A program made the translations under genes and the position numbers. Below are positions 1 through 9,131 of a DNA stretch of 28,496 nt, piece by piece. Source of the DNA: UBA11612 sp963976395 (GTDB lineage Bacteria > Pseudomonadota > Alphaproteobacteria > Rhodospirillales > Rhodospirillaceae); the NCBI GenBank assembly GCA_963976395.1, contig CAXBLG010000041.1, forward strand, positions 1 to 28,496. Reading direction: 5' to 3'. A model generated the notes under the pieces. That model did not search any database, had not been told where the DNA came from, and saw only the letters and a list, made by a program, of their open reading frames with translations. Numbering within the stretch: position 1 is the stretch's first letter; each line of letters opens with the position of its first letter.

Positions 1-117
1 CAGGCCGGAGATGTGATTGCTGTCAAAGGCTCGCACAGCAGTCGCATGGGCGCCGTGGTTCAAGCGATTAAGACCCACCGCACCGAACCGGCGCGTCGCG
101 CCGCTAACGGACAATAG
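1..117 (+). CDS. murF: MurF, C-terminal end only (UDP-MurNAc-tripeptide--D-Ala-D-Ala ligase)
   Basis: The window opens inside a reading frame that ends at a TAG at 115-117. The 38 visible residues include A-G-D-V-I-A-V-K-G-S followed by S-R-M and a hydrophobic helix. This matches the end of MurF, whose last domain carries a GD-x-V-L-x-KGS-x-x-x-x-M motif. MurF adds D-Ala-D-Ala to the UDP-MurNAc-tripeptide in the cytoplasm. The position directly before mraY, with 13 bases between stop and start, is the standard dcw order and supports the call. Only the tail is present, so no catalytic residue can be checked. Confidence 0.8.
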   Translation, partial: QAGDVIAVKGSHSSRMGAVVQAIKTHRTEPARRAANGQ

Positions 118-130
118 GGAACCAGAGCCG

Positions 131-1216
131 ATGTTCTATTTTCTGTCCGAATTTTCTGACCAATACGCCGTGCTCAATGTCTTCCGTTATTTGACATTCC
201 GGGCAGGCGGCGCCGTGGTAACATCGCTCGCCGTTGCGTTCATATTCGGACCTGCGATCATCCGATGGTTGCGCACTAAACAAAAAAACGGCCAGCCCAT
301 CCGTAATGATGGTCCGCAAGGCCACATTCTCACTAAGCAGGGCACTCCAACCATGGGCGGTGTGATGATGTTGCTGGGCATTGCGCTGGCAACGCTGCTG
401 TGGGCGGACCTCACTAATCAGTATGTCTGGATTGCACTGCTTGTCACGCTTAGCTACGGCATCATCGGCTTTTTGGATGACTATCTAAAAGTCACGCGTC
501 GTTCCTCCGGTGGATTGCGCGGCAAGACAAAACTGTTCGCTGAAATTATGGTCGCCGCTGTAGCTGCCTATTTTATTGCTTCCGCCGGCACACCCGATAT
601 GGCCGGAAAACTCGCCCTGCCCTTTTTCAAGAACGTCTTGCTTGATCTCGGCGTGTTCTACATCCCCTTTGTAGCCTTCGTCATAGTTGGGGCCGGCAAC
701 GCGGTTAATCTTACCGATGGATTAGACGGCCTCGCCATTGTACCGGTGATGATTGCGGCCAGTGTGTTCACGATTATCGCTTACCTCATCGGAAACATCG
801 TCTTCGCCAACTATCTGCAAGTTCACTACATCCCCGGTTCCGGCGAGCTCGCCATATTCTGCGGCGCTGTCGTTGGAGCCGCGCTGGGCTTTCTTTGGTT
901 TAACGCGCCGCCAGCCATGGTTTTCATGGGCGACACTGGTTCGCTGGCCATGGGCGGCGCGCTTGGTTCAGTCGCCGTTGTGACCAAACATGAAATTGTC
1001 CTCGGCATAGTCGGTGGATTGTTCGTACTTGAGACCGCATCGGTCATCGTTCAGGTCGCCTCCTTCAAATTAACCGGTCGCCGCGTTTTCAAAATGGCGC
1101 CGCTGCACCATCACTTTGAGGAAAAGGGCTGGGCCGAGCCGACCATTGTCATTCGCTTTTGGATCATCGCCATTATCCTGGCTATTGCCGGGCTGGCGAC
1201 ATTGAAGTTGAGGTAG
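131..1216 (+). CDS. mraY: MraY, phospho-N-acetylmuramoyl-pentapeptide transferase
   Basis: MraY is an integral inner-membrane enzyme that transfers phospho-MurNAc-pentapeptide from UDP to undecaprenyl phosphate, forming lipid I. The 361-residue product from ATG 131 has the usual family length of about 360. The frame is open further upstream, to position 17, but that part overlaps the murF end and does not resemble MraY, so I chose 131. Visible motifs are the Asp pair in FLDDYLK (D116, D117), NAVNLTDGLDGLA near 190-202, MGDTG with D268, and the HHH triplet at 326-328 in PLHHHFE. About ten hydrophobic segments are spread along the protein. The stop lies 8 bases before murD. Confidence 0.96.
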   Translation: MFYFLSEFSDQYAVLNVFRYLTFRAGGAVVTSLAVAFIFGPAIIRWLRTKQKNGQPIRNDGPQGHILTKQGTPTMGGVMMLLGIALATLLWADLTNQYVWIALLVTLSYGIIGFLDDYLKVTRRSSGGLRGKTKLFAEIMVAAVAAYFIASAGTPDMAGKLALPFFKNVLLDLGVFYIPFVAFVIVGAGNAVNLTDGLDGLAIVPVMIAASVFTIIAYLIGNIVFANYLQVHYIPGSGELAIFCGAVVGAALGFLWFNAPPAMVFMGDTGSLAMGGALGSVAVVTKHEIVLGIVGGLFVLETASVIVQVASFKLTGRRVFKMAPLHHHFEEKGWAEPTIVIRFWIIAIILAIAGLATLKLR

Positions 1217-1224
1217 CGCACGTG

Positions 1225-2616
1225 ATGATTCCCGCACTCCGCTATGCCGGCGAACGTGTCGTCGTGATGGGACTGGGTAAATCCGGTCTCTCTGCCGCAG
1301 AGTCTCTGCGTGCGGGCGGCGCCGACGTAAGCGTGTGGGATGATCAGCCGACGCAGCTCGCTCAAGTTACCGCGCGCGGGTTTACCGCGTTTGACGGAGC
1401 TCAGTCAGATTTCAGCGGAACGCGCGCCCTCGTGTGGAGCCCTGGCGTTCCGCACACCTTCCCCAAACCTCATCCAATGGCAGAGCGTGCTCGCTCCGCA
1501 GGGATATCGCTGACCTGTGATGTTGATTTGCTTTTAGAATCCCAACCGGATGCTGCGGTGATCGGCATCACTGGAACAAATGGCAAATCCACAACAACCG
1601 CTCTCATCGCCCATCTATTTCACCATGCGGGGCGCAAGGTTGCTGTAGGTGGCAACCTCGGCACTCCGGCGCTTGACTTGGAACCTTTAGGGTTTGGAAG
1701 CACCTATGTTCTGGAGCTGTCGTCATACCAGCTGGAGCTGGTTCCTCATCTAGCTTGCGAAACGGCAGTGCTGCTCAACATCACGCCTGATCATCTTGAT
1801 CGACACGGCGGCATGAGCGGCTATATCGCAGCCAAGCGGCGCATTTTTGCGGATCAGCGTCATCCGCGCACAGCTGTGATCGGCATCGACGACGCTCATG
1901 CGGCCGCCCTTTACGCCAATCTCACTGCCGATGGCGTTCACACGGTCATACCCATATCCGTAAAGCAGTCGGTAACCGGTGGTGTTTACGTGGACAACGG
2001 CCTACTTGTGGATGCGACCGGGCAACGCCCTATAACATTATTAGATTTAAAGGCTGCGTCCGCGCTCCCCGGTGTGCATAACTGGCAGAATGCAGCAGCA
2101 GCCGCAGCGGTTGCTCTATCGCATGGCATTCCCGCGAACGTGATCGCCTCCGGCATTCTCTGTTTCCCCGGCCTCAAACACCGTCAAGAATTAGTGACAA
2201 CGGTTGGCAATACGACGTTCGTAAATGATAGCAAAGCCACGAACGCCGACGCTGCTGAAAAAGCGCTATTGTGTTACGACAACATCTACTGGATCGCAGG
2301 CGGCCAAGCGAAAGACGGCGGAATAGCGTCGTTGAAACCGCTTTTTCCACGTATCCGGCATGCCTTCCTGATCGGCGAATCCGCTGACGATTTTGCCGAT
2401 CAACTTGAAGGACACGTACCCTTCGATCTGTATGAAGATATTGAAACCGCTATCGAGGAAGCAGGCCAAGCGGCGCTACGCCACACAGCGCCGGCCACAG
2501 TACTGCTCTCACCTGCCTGTGCTTCATTTGACATGTTTAAGAATTTTGAGGACCGCGGCGACCGCTTCCGCGATGAAGTTCTCAGCTTATGGCCGCAAAC
2601 GAAGGTGCAATCATGA
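1225..2616 (+). CDS. murD: MurD, UDP-N-acetylmuramoyl-L-alanine--D-glutamate ligase
   Basis: MurD is the cytoplasmic ATP-dependent ligase that adds D-Glu to UDP-MurNAc-L-Ala. The 463-residue product has an N-terminal Rossmann-like UDP-binding domain with VVVMGLGKSG at 12-21. The central ATP-binding loop is GITGTNGKSTTT around 114-125, with the P-loop lysine at 121. The family motif LNITPDHLDRH follows, and a C-terminal ligase domain contains HRQE and NDSKATN. ATG 1225 is taken as start. A GTG three bases earlier (1222) is equally possible, while the upstream extension in the same frame falls inside mraY and is discarded. The gene overlaps ftsW by 4 bases (ATGA). Confidence 0.96.
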   Translation: MIPALRYAGERVVVMGLGKSGLSAAESLRAGGADVSVWDDQPTQLAQVTARGFTAFDGAQSDFSGTRALVWSPGVPHTFPKPHPMAERARSAGISLTCDVDLLLESQPDAAVIGITGTNGKSTTTALIAHLFHHAGRKVAVGGNLGTPALDLEPLGFGSTYVLELSSYQLELVPHLACETAVLLNITPDHLDRHGGMSGYIAAKRRIFADQRHPRTAVIGIDDAHAAALYANLTADGVHTVIPISVKQSVTGGVYVDNGLLVDATGQRPITLLDLKAASALPGVHNWQNAAAAAAVALSHGIPANVIASGILCFPGLKHRQELVTTVGNTTFVNDSKATNADAAEKALLCYDNIYWIAGGQAKDGGIASLKPLFPRIRHAFLIGESADDFADQLEGHVPFDLYEDIETAIEEAGQAALRHTAPATVLLSPACASFDMFKNFEDRGDRFRDEVLSLWPQTKVQS

Positions 2617-3749
2617 ATGCTCGCACCCTCACTCGTCTGGATACGAGCACTGTTGGCCGCTGGTGGTGGACGGTTGACAAATGGATGTTGGCTACCGTCG
2701 CATCCCTTTTAGCGATTGGCATTTTACTTACCCTCGCAGCCGGACCACCGGCAGCCGAGCGCATTGGCGTTGACGCATTTCACTTTGTCCGCAAGCAAGC
2801 TCTGTTCATGCCCCTGGTCATTATGGTGATGTTCACGGTCTCGCTCTTGTCGGCCGCATGGGTCCGCCGCGTAGCCGCGCTTGGCTTCGCCGCCATGCTA
2901 CTTCTCATGATCGCGACGTTGCTTTTTGGTGACGACATTAACGGCGCACGCCGCTGGGTTGACCTCGGTCCGCTTCCGGCCTTGCAGCCGTCGGAATTCA
3001 TGAAACCGTGCTTTGCCGTAGTCACCGCCTGGATGTTCGCCGAGCAGCGTGTGCGCGAAGATTTCCCCGGCAACCTCGTGGCCGTGATTTTGTTGCTCTT
3101 CACTACCACCCTCCTGCTCAGCCAACCGGACGTAGGCATGACCCTGGTGGTGACGGCGGTGTGGTGCGCACAATTTTTTGTCGCCGGACTCCCGATCATT
3201 TGGGTGATCCTGTTCGTAGTGAGCGGTCTCGGTGCGGTCGTGGGGTCCTACTTCATGTTCCCTCACGTCGCGTACCGTGTAGACCGGTTCCTCGATCCGT
3301 CGTCCGGCGATACGTATCAAGTGACTCAGGCGATGCGTGCTTTTCAGCAGGGTGGTTGGTTTGGCCGCGGCCCGGGCGAAGGCCGTGTCAAGGAAGCCCT
3401 CCCCGACGCTCACACGGACTTCATCTTCGCTGTAGCCGGCGAAGAGTTCGGCGTCTTTCTGTGCCTGCTCGTGGTGGCTTTGTTCGCCTTCTTGGTGATC
3501 CGTGCGCTTATGAAGGTAACGCGCGAAGAAAATTTATTTGTGCTGCTGGCAGTCGGCGGCTTAGCCGTACAATTCGGTTTGCAGGCCATGATCAACATGG
3601 CGTCCAGCCTGCACATGATGCCCACCAAGGGCATGACCCTCCCCTTTATCTCATATGGCGGTTCGTCGCTGCTCGCTCTCGGCGTCGGCATGGGCATGTT
3701 GCTCGCCCTCACGCGCCGACGTCGCGACATGGAAGGACTTGGATCATGA
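2613..3749 (+). CDS. ftsW: FtsW, SEDS-family septal peptidoglycan glycosyltransferase
   Basis: FtsW is a polytopic inner-membrane protein of the SEDS family. It polymerises glycan at the septum together with a class B penicillin-binding protein. The 378-residue product from ATG 2613 has about ten hydrophobic segments. It also has the SEDS loop signature PSGDTYQVTQA, then GGWFGRGPGEG, DAHTDFIFAVAGEEFG, and near the end MPTKGMTLPFISYGGSS. I chose 2613 over the in-frame ATG at 2589 for two reasons: it is preceded by a GAAGG-like site, and its ATGA overlap with the murD stop fits the coupling seen along the cluster. It also ends in an ATGA overlap, with murG. Confidence 0.95.
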   Translation: MNARTLTRLDTSTVGRWWWTVDKWMLATVASLLAIGILLTLAAGPPAAERIGVDAFHFVRKQALFMPLVIMVMFTVSLLSAAWVRRVAALGFAAMLLLMIATLLFGDDINGARRWVDLGPLPALQPSEFMKPCFAVVTAWMFAEQRVREDFPGNLVAVILLLFTTTLLLSQPDVGMTLVVTAVWCAQFFVAGLPIIWVILFVVSGLGAVVGSYFMFPHVAYRVDRFLDPSSGDTYQVTQAMRAFQQGGWFGRGPGEGRVKEALPDAHTDFIFAVAGEEFGVFLCLLVVALFAFLVIRALMKVTREENLFVLLAVGGLAVQFGLQAMINMASSLHMMPTKGMTLPFISYGGSSLLALGVGMGMLLALTRRRRDMEGLGS

Positions 3750-4933
3750 CGATGGAACGAAACGATGCTGCCAATCTTATCGTGCTCGCGGCAGGCGGCA
3801 CCGGCGGCCATATGTTTCCTGCGGACGCGCTGGCGAAGGAGCTTCTGGACCAGGGCTATCGTCCCGCTTTGATCAGCGACAAACGCGGAAGTGCTTACGG
3901 CGGCACGCTCGCCGGAATTGAAAGCTACGCAGTCAGCGCCAAAGGATTAGCCGGGCGTGGTATTATAGGCCGCGTTAAGGGCCTCTTTGCGCTTGCTATC
4001 GGGTTTTTCCAGGCGCGCAAACTCCTCTCGGCACTGGAGCCTGCGGCAGTGGTCGGGTTCGGCGGTTACGCCTCCTTCCCGACAGTGGCCGCCGCCTTAT
4101 ACCTTGGTATTCCGACTGTCATCCACGAGCAAAATGCGGTGCTCGGACGCGCTAATCGGCTTGTCGCCAATCGCGTCGACCGGGTTTGCACGTCGTTTGA
4201 TCTAACGCGGCCAGCTCCCAAGGAAGCAAAACTCGTGCGCACTGGCTTGCCGGTACGTTCCGCTATCGCCGACGTACGGAATACGGCCTATGTAGCGCCA
4301 GTCGCGGGTGAGCCAATTCGTATTCTAATTTTGGGGGGCAGCCAGGGCGCGCGCATATTCAGCGATGTCATTCCCGAAGCTATTCGACGGCTGCCCGAAG
4401 ACCTAAAACAACGCATCACCTTTTCACAGCAGTGCCGCCCCGAAGAACTTGACCGTACACATGCCGCGTATGATGAAGTTGGTGCTCACGTGCAGCTTCG
4501 CGCGTTCTTTGACAACGTCCCTGATCTTCTGCGTGAAACGCACTTGCTTATCGCACGGTCCGGAGCATCCACGGTAGCCGAAGTCAGCGTCGCAGGGCGC
4601 CCAAGCTTACTCGTGCCTTACCCTCATGCCACAGACAATCATCAGACCGCCAATGCAAAAGCTTTAGCCGCTGCCGGCGGATGTTGGCACGTACAGCAAT
4701 CTGCTGCATCGCCGGACGCGCTTGCCAAACGCCTGACAGAATTACTTGCTGATCCGAAAGCCATGACCCAAACCGCAACCGCAGCCGCAGCATTCGCAAT
4801 TCCGGATGCTGCCAGCCGCTTAGCCAATGTTATCACGACCCTCATTCGCGACGAGACCAGCGCCCGCGCGGCAAAGCGCGCGCCCGCTCCCCCGCCTATT
4901 TCTACCGAGCCTATGAAACGAGGAGCTATCTAA
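3746..4933 (+). CDS. murG: MurG, lipid I N-acetylglucosaminyltransferase
   Basis: MurG is a peripheral inner-membrane GT-B glycosyltransferase that adds GlcNAc to lipid I, giving lipid II. The 395-residue product begins with the glycine-rich GGTGGH loop at 17-22. It continues with VGFGGYASFP, HEQNAVLGRANR, ILGGSQGARIFSD and the donor-binding ARSGASTVAE segment, all typical of MurG. An Ala/Pro-rich tail of about 30 residues makes it slightly longer than E. coli MurG. The frame stays open upstream to 3008 within ftsW, but that part has arginine-rich shadow composition. ATG 3746 overlaps the ftsW stop and precedes the first conserved motif, so it is preferred. Confidence 0.95.
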   Translation: MTMERNDAANLIVLAAGGTGGHMFPADALAKELLDQGYRPALISDKRGSAYGGTLAGIESYAVSAKGLAGRGIIGRVKGLFALAIGFFQARKLLSALEPAAVVGFGGYASFPTVAAALYLGIPTVIHEQNAVLGRANRLVANRVDRVCTSFDLTRPAPKEAKLVRTGLPVRSAIADVRNTAYVAPVAGEPIRILILGGSQGARIFSDVIPEAIRRLPEDLKQRITFSQQCRPEELDRTHAAYDEVGAHVQLRAFFDNVPDLLRETHLLIARSGASTVAEVSVAGRPSLLVPYPHATDNHQTANAKALAAAGGCWHVQQSAASPDALAKRLTELLADPKAMTQTATAAAAFAIPDAASRLANVITTLIRDETSARAAKRAPAPPPISTEPMKRGAI

Positions 4934-6375
4934 TGCAATCCATGCCGCTCGATATCGGCATTATTCATTTCGTCGGTATCGGCGGGATTGGTATGTCCGG
5001 CATTGCCGAAGTTATGCATAACCTCGGCTATCAGGTGCAGGGAAGCGATATCGCCGAAAACGCCAATGTTGATCGCTTACGAGCCCTCGGCATCCTGATC
5101 GAGATAGGACATCGTGCCGACAATCTTGGTGAAGCTCGCGTCATCGTCACATCGTCGGCGGTGAAAGCGGACAACCCTGAAGTGATGGCCGCGCGCAAAG
5201 CCATGCTGCCCGTTGTACGCCGCGCCGAAATGCTCGCAGAACTTATGCGTCTTAAATGGTCCGTTGCTGTTGGCGGAACTCATGGCAAGACAACAACAAC
5301 CTCACTTGTATCAAGTGTTCTGGACGCCGCTGACCTCGACCCCACAGTTATTAACGGCGGCATCATCAATGCCTACGGTACGAATGCGCGCCTCGGTGCC
5401 GGCGATTGGATGGTCGTGGAAGCGGACGAGTCCGACGGCACCTTCATTCGCTTGCCGGCAACCATTGCCATTGTCACCAACATTGATCCCGAACATATGG
5501 ATTTCTACGGCGATTTTGCGCAACTGAAAGGAGCGTTTCGTCAATTTGTCGAGAGCATTCCCTTTTATGGCTTTGGCGTATTGTGCATTGATCACCCGGA
5601 AGTCCAATCGCTTCTGCCCCAACTCACAGATCGTAAGATCGTTACTTACGGACTAAGTCCGGCAGCACAAGTGCGTGGCCTCAACCTTGTGCTCGACATG
5701 TCCGGCGCACGATTTGATGCTGCTGTCTCAGAACGCGTCACCGGTGGAGAACGTGTAATTTCCGACATTCATGTTCCCATGTTTGGACAGCACAACGTAT
5801 TAAATGCTTTGGCTGCGGTCTCCGTAGCCGCCGAAATGGGTATTCCGGACGAAACCATTCGCGCCGGTTTGGCTCAATTCAAAGGCGTGAAACGCCGGTT
5901 TTCCAAAGTCGGCGATGTGAACGGCGTTACCATCATTGATGATTATGGACATCATCCTGTGGAAATTGCCGCCGTTCTGAAGGCCGCTCGCACTGCGACC
6001 AAAGGAAAGGTGATTGCCGTGGTTCAGCCACATCGATACACCCGCCTTCAAGCTCTTTTCGAAGATTTTTGCCAGTGCTTCAACGACGCTGATCACGTCA
6101 TCGTTGCCGACGTGTATCCGGCCGGAGAACCGCCGATCAAAGGCTTTGACCGTGATGCACTTGTGAATGGCCTGCACGACCACGGGCACCCTGCCGTAAC
6201 CGCTCTGATGTCGCCCAAACACCTAGCGGCTGTGATCGATGATATCTCAGCCCCGGGTGACATCGTCGTTTGTCTGGGCGCCGGAAATATCACAGCTTGG
6301 GCTCAAGCTTTGCCTATCGATCTCGCCGCGATCAGTGAAGCTGGAACAGATAAACGCGTCGGAGGCGCCGCATGA
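4933..6375 (+). CDS. murC: MurC, UDP-N-acetylmuramate--L-alanine ligase
   Basis: MurC is the cytoplasmic ligase that starts the stem peptide by joining L-Ala to UDP-MurNAc. The 480-residue product has the N-terminal nucleotide-sugar loop HFVGIGGIGMSGIAE around 12-26. The ATP P-loop is GGTHGKTTTT at 114-123. The ADESD and NIDPEHMDFY motifs follow, with VKRRF and DDYGHHP in the C-terminal half. The start is a TAATG overlap with the murG stop, and AGGAG at 4921-4925 gives a good ribosome binding site. A second Met three codons in is a less likely start. The 3' end overlaps murB by 4 bases. Confidence 0.96.
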   Translation: MQSMPLDIGIIHFVGIGGIGMSGIAEVMHNLGYQVQGSDIAENANVDRLRALGILIEIGHRADNLGEARVIVTSSAVKADNPEVMAARKAMLPVVRRAEMLAELMRLKWSVAVGGTHGKTTTTSLVSSVLDAADLDPTVINGGIINAYGTNARLGAGDWMVVEADESDGTFIRLPATIAIVTNIDPEHMDFYGDFAQLKGAFRQFVESIPFYGFGVLCIDHPEVQSLLPQLTDRKIVTYGLSPAAQVRGLNLVLDMSGARFDAAVSERVTGGERVISDIHVPMFGQHNVLNALAAVSVAAEMGIPDETIRAGLAQFKGVKRRFSKVGDVNGVTIIDDYGHHPVEIAAVLKAARTATKGKVIAVVQPHRYTRLQALFEDFCQCFNDADHVIVADVYPAGEPPIKGFDRDALVNGLHDHGHPAVTALMSPKHLAAVIDDISAPGDIVVCLGAGNITAWAQALPIDLAAISEAGTDKRVGGAA

Positions 6376-7325
6376 TGACGGCCCGCCTGATCCGCCCCAG
6401 CTTATTGGATCGTCTGCCGCCTGTACGCGGCAGCTACGAACCTATGGCTGATTTAGGCAAGCTGTCTTGGTTTCGCGTCGGCGGCCCAGCTGAAGTGTTA
6501 TTCACACCTGCCGATGCCGAAGACCTGAGCGCATTTCTAAAGTCTCGACCGAATGACGTACCGATGGCTGTTATCGGACTCGGATCAAACATGTTGGTCC
6601 GGGACGGAGGTGTCCCCGGCATTGTCATTCGCCTAGGGAAAGCCTTCAGCACCTTTACCACAGCCGGCCAAACTATACGGTGTGGGGCAGGTATCGCTGA
6701 TGCCAGTGTTGCTACAGCGGCACGAGATGCAGCAATTGCCGGTCTTGAATTTCTCACCGGCATTCCCGGGACCATCGGTGGCGCCTTGCGCATGAATGCA
6801 GGCGCCTATGGGCGTGAAATCAAGGATGTGTTTGTCAGCGCCACTGCGCTTGATAATAACGGTAGCATCCGCGTTCTTGCTGCCAGCGATATGAACTTCG
6901 AATATCGCCGTACCGGCGTCGATGAAAATTGGATTTTCATAGGTGCGGAATTACGAGGCGAATTCGGCGTTCAAGAGACAATCACCGCGCGCATCCGCGA
7001 AATCCGGAGTGAACGCGAAGAAAGCCAGCCGACACAAGCCCGCACCGGAGGTTCCACATTCGCCAATCCCACAGGACAGAAAGCCTGGGCGCTCATTGAT
7101 GACGCTGGGTGCCGTGGCTTGACCATGGGCGGCGCACGAGTTTCGGAAAAGCATACCAACTTCCTTCTGAACACGGGCACAGCCACTGCCGCCGATTTGG
7201 AAAATCTCGGTGAGGACGTTCGTCGCCGCGTATTAGAAAATTCAGGTGTCGATCTACATTGGGAAATTAGACGCATAGGCGTTGCCGCCACCGACCCAGC
7301 AGCACTCACCGGGAGCGGCACATGA
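6372..7325 (+). CDS. murB: MurB, UDP-N-acetylenolpyruvoylglucosamine reductase
   Basis: MurB is the FAD flavoenzyme that reduces UDP-GlcNAc-enolpyruvate to UDP-MurNAc with NADPH. The 317-residue product shows LSWFRVGGPAE near the N-terminus and GLGSNMLVRDGG for the FAD site. It continues with GIPGTIGGALRMNAGAYG, TGGSTFANP (the Ser thought to act as proton donor), and SEKHTNFLLN, ending near HWEIRRIG with the conserved Glu. Spacing and length fit the form found in alphaproteobacteria. GGAGG at 6361-6365 lies 6 bases before ATG 6372. The next codon is also ATG (6375), so the start is certain to one codon only. It overlaps both murC and ddlB by 4 bases. Confidence 0.95.
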   Translation: MMTARLIRPSLLDRLPPVRGSYEPMADLGKLSWFRVGGPAEVLFTPADAEDLSAFLKSRPNDVPMAVIGLGSNMLVRDGGVPGIVIRLGKAFSTFTTAGQTIRCGAGIADASVATAARDAAIAGLEFLTGIPGTIGGALRMNAGAYGREIKDVFVSATALDNNGSIRVLAASDMNFEYRRTGVDENWIFIGAELRGEFGVQETITARIREIRSEREESQPTQARTGGSTFANPTGQKAWALIDDAGCRGLTMGGARVSEKHTNFLLNTGTATAADLENLGEDVRRRVLENSGVDLHWEIRRIGVAATDPAALTGSGT

Positions 7326-8248
7326 TGAGACGCGCCTCTTCCATACGCCAGGTGACGGTTCTTTGCGGCGGCTTTTCCAAAGAGCGCGAAATTTCGCTCG
7401 TATCCGGTCAAGCTGCTGTCAAAGCGCTTCAAGCTAAAGGTTTCACAGTTTCCACCATCGATATTACCCGAGACATGGGCGCTCTAGTTTCCGCCCTTAA
7501 CGTCGCCAAGCCCGACGTGGTGTTCAACGCTCTGCATGGCCGGTTTGGTGAGGACGGTTGTATTCAGGGCCTTCTCGACATGATGTCCATTCCGTACACC
7601 AGTTCAGGTCGCCTAGCCTCGGCGGCAGCTATGGACAAGCCCGTTGCCAAACGCCTATTTGCCTCAGCAGGCATTCCAGTTGCCGAAGAGCGCATCGTCA
7701 CCGTCGCTGAAGCGGAGAAAGGCGACGTCATGGAACGTCCCTACGTTCTCAAGCCCGTCAATGAAGGCTCCAGCGTCGGCGTCAAGATCGTTCGCGACGG
7801 CGACAACAGGCCGCCTTTGAGTGACCTGGGGTTGGACGACAACGATCCGATAATGGCAGAGCGCTTTATTCCCGGCCGAGAGGTAACCGTCTCGGTCATG
7901 GGAAGCAGACCCCTGGCAGTCACTGAGATCACCACCGACCGTGGATTTTACGATTATGAAGCAAAATACGCTGATGGTGGGTCTGCTCATCAGCTACCCG
8001 CAAAATTAGACAAACCGCTCTATGACCGCGCAATGGAACTCTCCGTCACAGCTCACAATGTTCTTGGCTGTCGCGGCATCTCACGCGCCGACCTGCGTTT
8101 CGACGGCGACGAGTTCTACATGCTCGAAGTCAACACTCAGCCCGGACTTACACCCACTTCGCTTGTTCCTGAGCAAGCGGCATTTGCCGGAATAAACTTT
8201 GAAGATTTGGTCCTCTGGATGGTGGAGCACGCGCAATGCGACGCATAA
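7322..8248 (+). CDS. ddlB: Ddl, D-alanine--D-alanine ligase (ATP-grasp)
   Basis: Ddl ligates two D-Ala molecules, supplying the dipeptide used by MurF. The 308-residue product has the N-terminal VLCGGFSKEREISLVSG motif and ALHGRFGEDGCIQGLL. It then has TSSGRLASAAAMDK, the ATP-grasp lysine region RPYVLKPVNEGSSVGV, and the metal and substrate site EVNTQPGLTPTSLVPEQA near the C-terminus. The length is normal for DdlB. It starts inside the murB stop (ATGATGA at 7322) and its end overlaps ftsQ by 13 bases. The symbol ddlB rather than ddl rests on its dcw location. Confidence 0.95.
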   Translation: MMRRASSIRQVTVLCGGFSKEREISLVSGQAAVKALQAKGFTVSTIDITRDMGALVSALNVAKPDVVFNALHGRFGEDGCIQGLLDMMSIPYTSSGRLASAAAMDKPVAKRLFASAGIPVAEERIVTVAEAEKGDVMERPYVLKPVNEGSSVGVKIVRDGDNRPPLSDLGLDDNDPIMAERFIPGREVTVSVMGSRPLAVTEITTDRGFYDYEAKYADGGSAHQLPAKLDKPLYDRAMELSVTAHNVLGCRGISRADLRFDGDEFYMLEVNTQPGLTPTSLVPEQAAFAGINFEDLVLWMVEHAQCDA

Positions 8249-9072
8249 GACTCCGCTCCATCTTGGCCTTTACGATACTCGCCGGCGGTGTCGGCGGCGT
8301 CGCCTATGCGATTACCGGACCTTTAGCGCCTAAAACAGCAGAGGCACTCGGCGAGGTTCGCACCGCCGCACTGGATTCAACGACCTCTGCCGGACTGAAC
8401 CTGCAAGCCTTAACGGTGGAAGGGCGAAATCAGACCAGCCCGGAAGACATTCTGGCGGTTCTTGATCTTGAACGAGGCGCCCCAATTCTATCAATCAATG
8501 TCACCGATGCACGCGAAGCCGTCGAAAGTCTTCCGTGGGTGAAAACCGCCAAGGTCGAACGCCGCTTACCGGGCGGTGTTCACATCATGCTTGAGGAATA
8601 TAGGCCCTACGCGCTTTGGCAACGTGGTGAACGCTACACATTGGTCGATCGCAGCGGCGCCGAGATTGTAGACGTACCCGGCGCCGATCAATCACTGCCG
8701 TTGATCGTTGGGTCCGGCGCTCCGCGCGAGGTCGCCACATTTTTCGATACCGTAGAAGCCATCAATTCTGACCTCGCCTCGCGAATTGTCGCGGCTGTGC
8801 GTGTCGGAGGCCGCCGATGGAACGTTCACTTCGACAATTACGAGAGCGGCGTCGCCGTACGACTACCCGAAGGCGACGTCTCACTTTCATGGACGCATTT
8901 GGCCGATCTTGAGCGTGACTACCGAATTCTTGAAAGAGACATCTCCTTCATCGATCTGCGTATCGACGGACAACTGATTGTTCGGATTAACGAACACACC
9001 GAGGAATCACCGATGCCGGCCGGATCGTCGAACATAAAAATGCCAGACACCGGCAAGCAGCAAGAAACCTGA
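8236..9072 (+). CDS. ftsQ: FtsQ, cell division protein with POTRA domain
   Basis: FtsQ is a bitopic inner-membrane protein that joins early and late divisome proteins, forming a complex with FtsB and FtsL. The 278-residue product has a short arginine-rich cytoplasmic start and one membrane segment at about residues 8-27. A periplasmic POTRA-like domain follows (NLQALTVEGRN, then LPWVKTAKVERRLPG), with a beta-domain containing YRPYALWQ and LVDRSGAEI. Sequence identity in this family is low. The call rests on the domain pattern plus its position between ddlB and ftsA. It starts within ddlB, so translation is probably coupled. Confidence 0.9.
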   Translation: MRRIRLRSILAFTILAGGVGGVAYAITGPLAPKTAEALGEVRTAALDSTTSAGLNLQALTVEGRNQTSPEDILAVLDLERGAPILSINVTDAREAVESLPWVKTAKVERRLPGGVHIMLEEYRPYALWQRGERYTLVDRSGAEIVDVPGADQSLPLIVGSGAPREVATFFDTVEAINSDLASRIVAAVRVGGRRWNVHFDNYESGVAVRLPEGDVSLSWTHLADLERDYRILERDISFIDLRIDGQLIVRINEHTEESPMPAGSSNIKMPDTGKQQET

Positions 9073-9131
9073 GGGCGCTATGCGGCTATTGAACAAAGTT
9101 GCAAGTTTTGAGCAGAAGGAGCGACGTCACC

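Noticed and set aside
3008..3745. Upstream extension of the murG frame through ftsW
   Set aside because: Arginine- and Pro-rich shadow composition, fully inside ftsW, and the conserved MurG N-terminus begins after ATG 3746.
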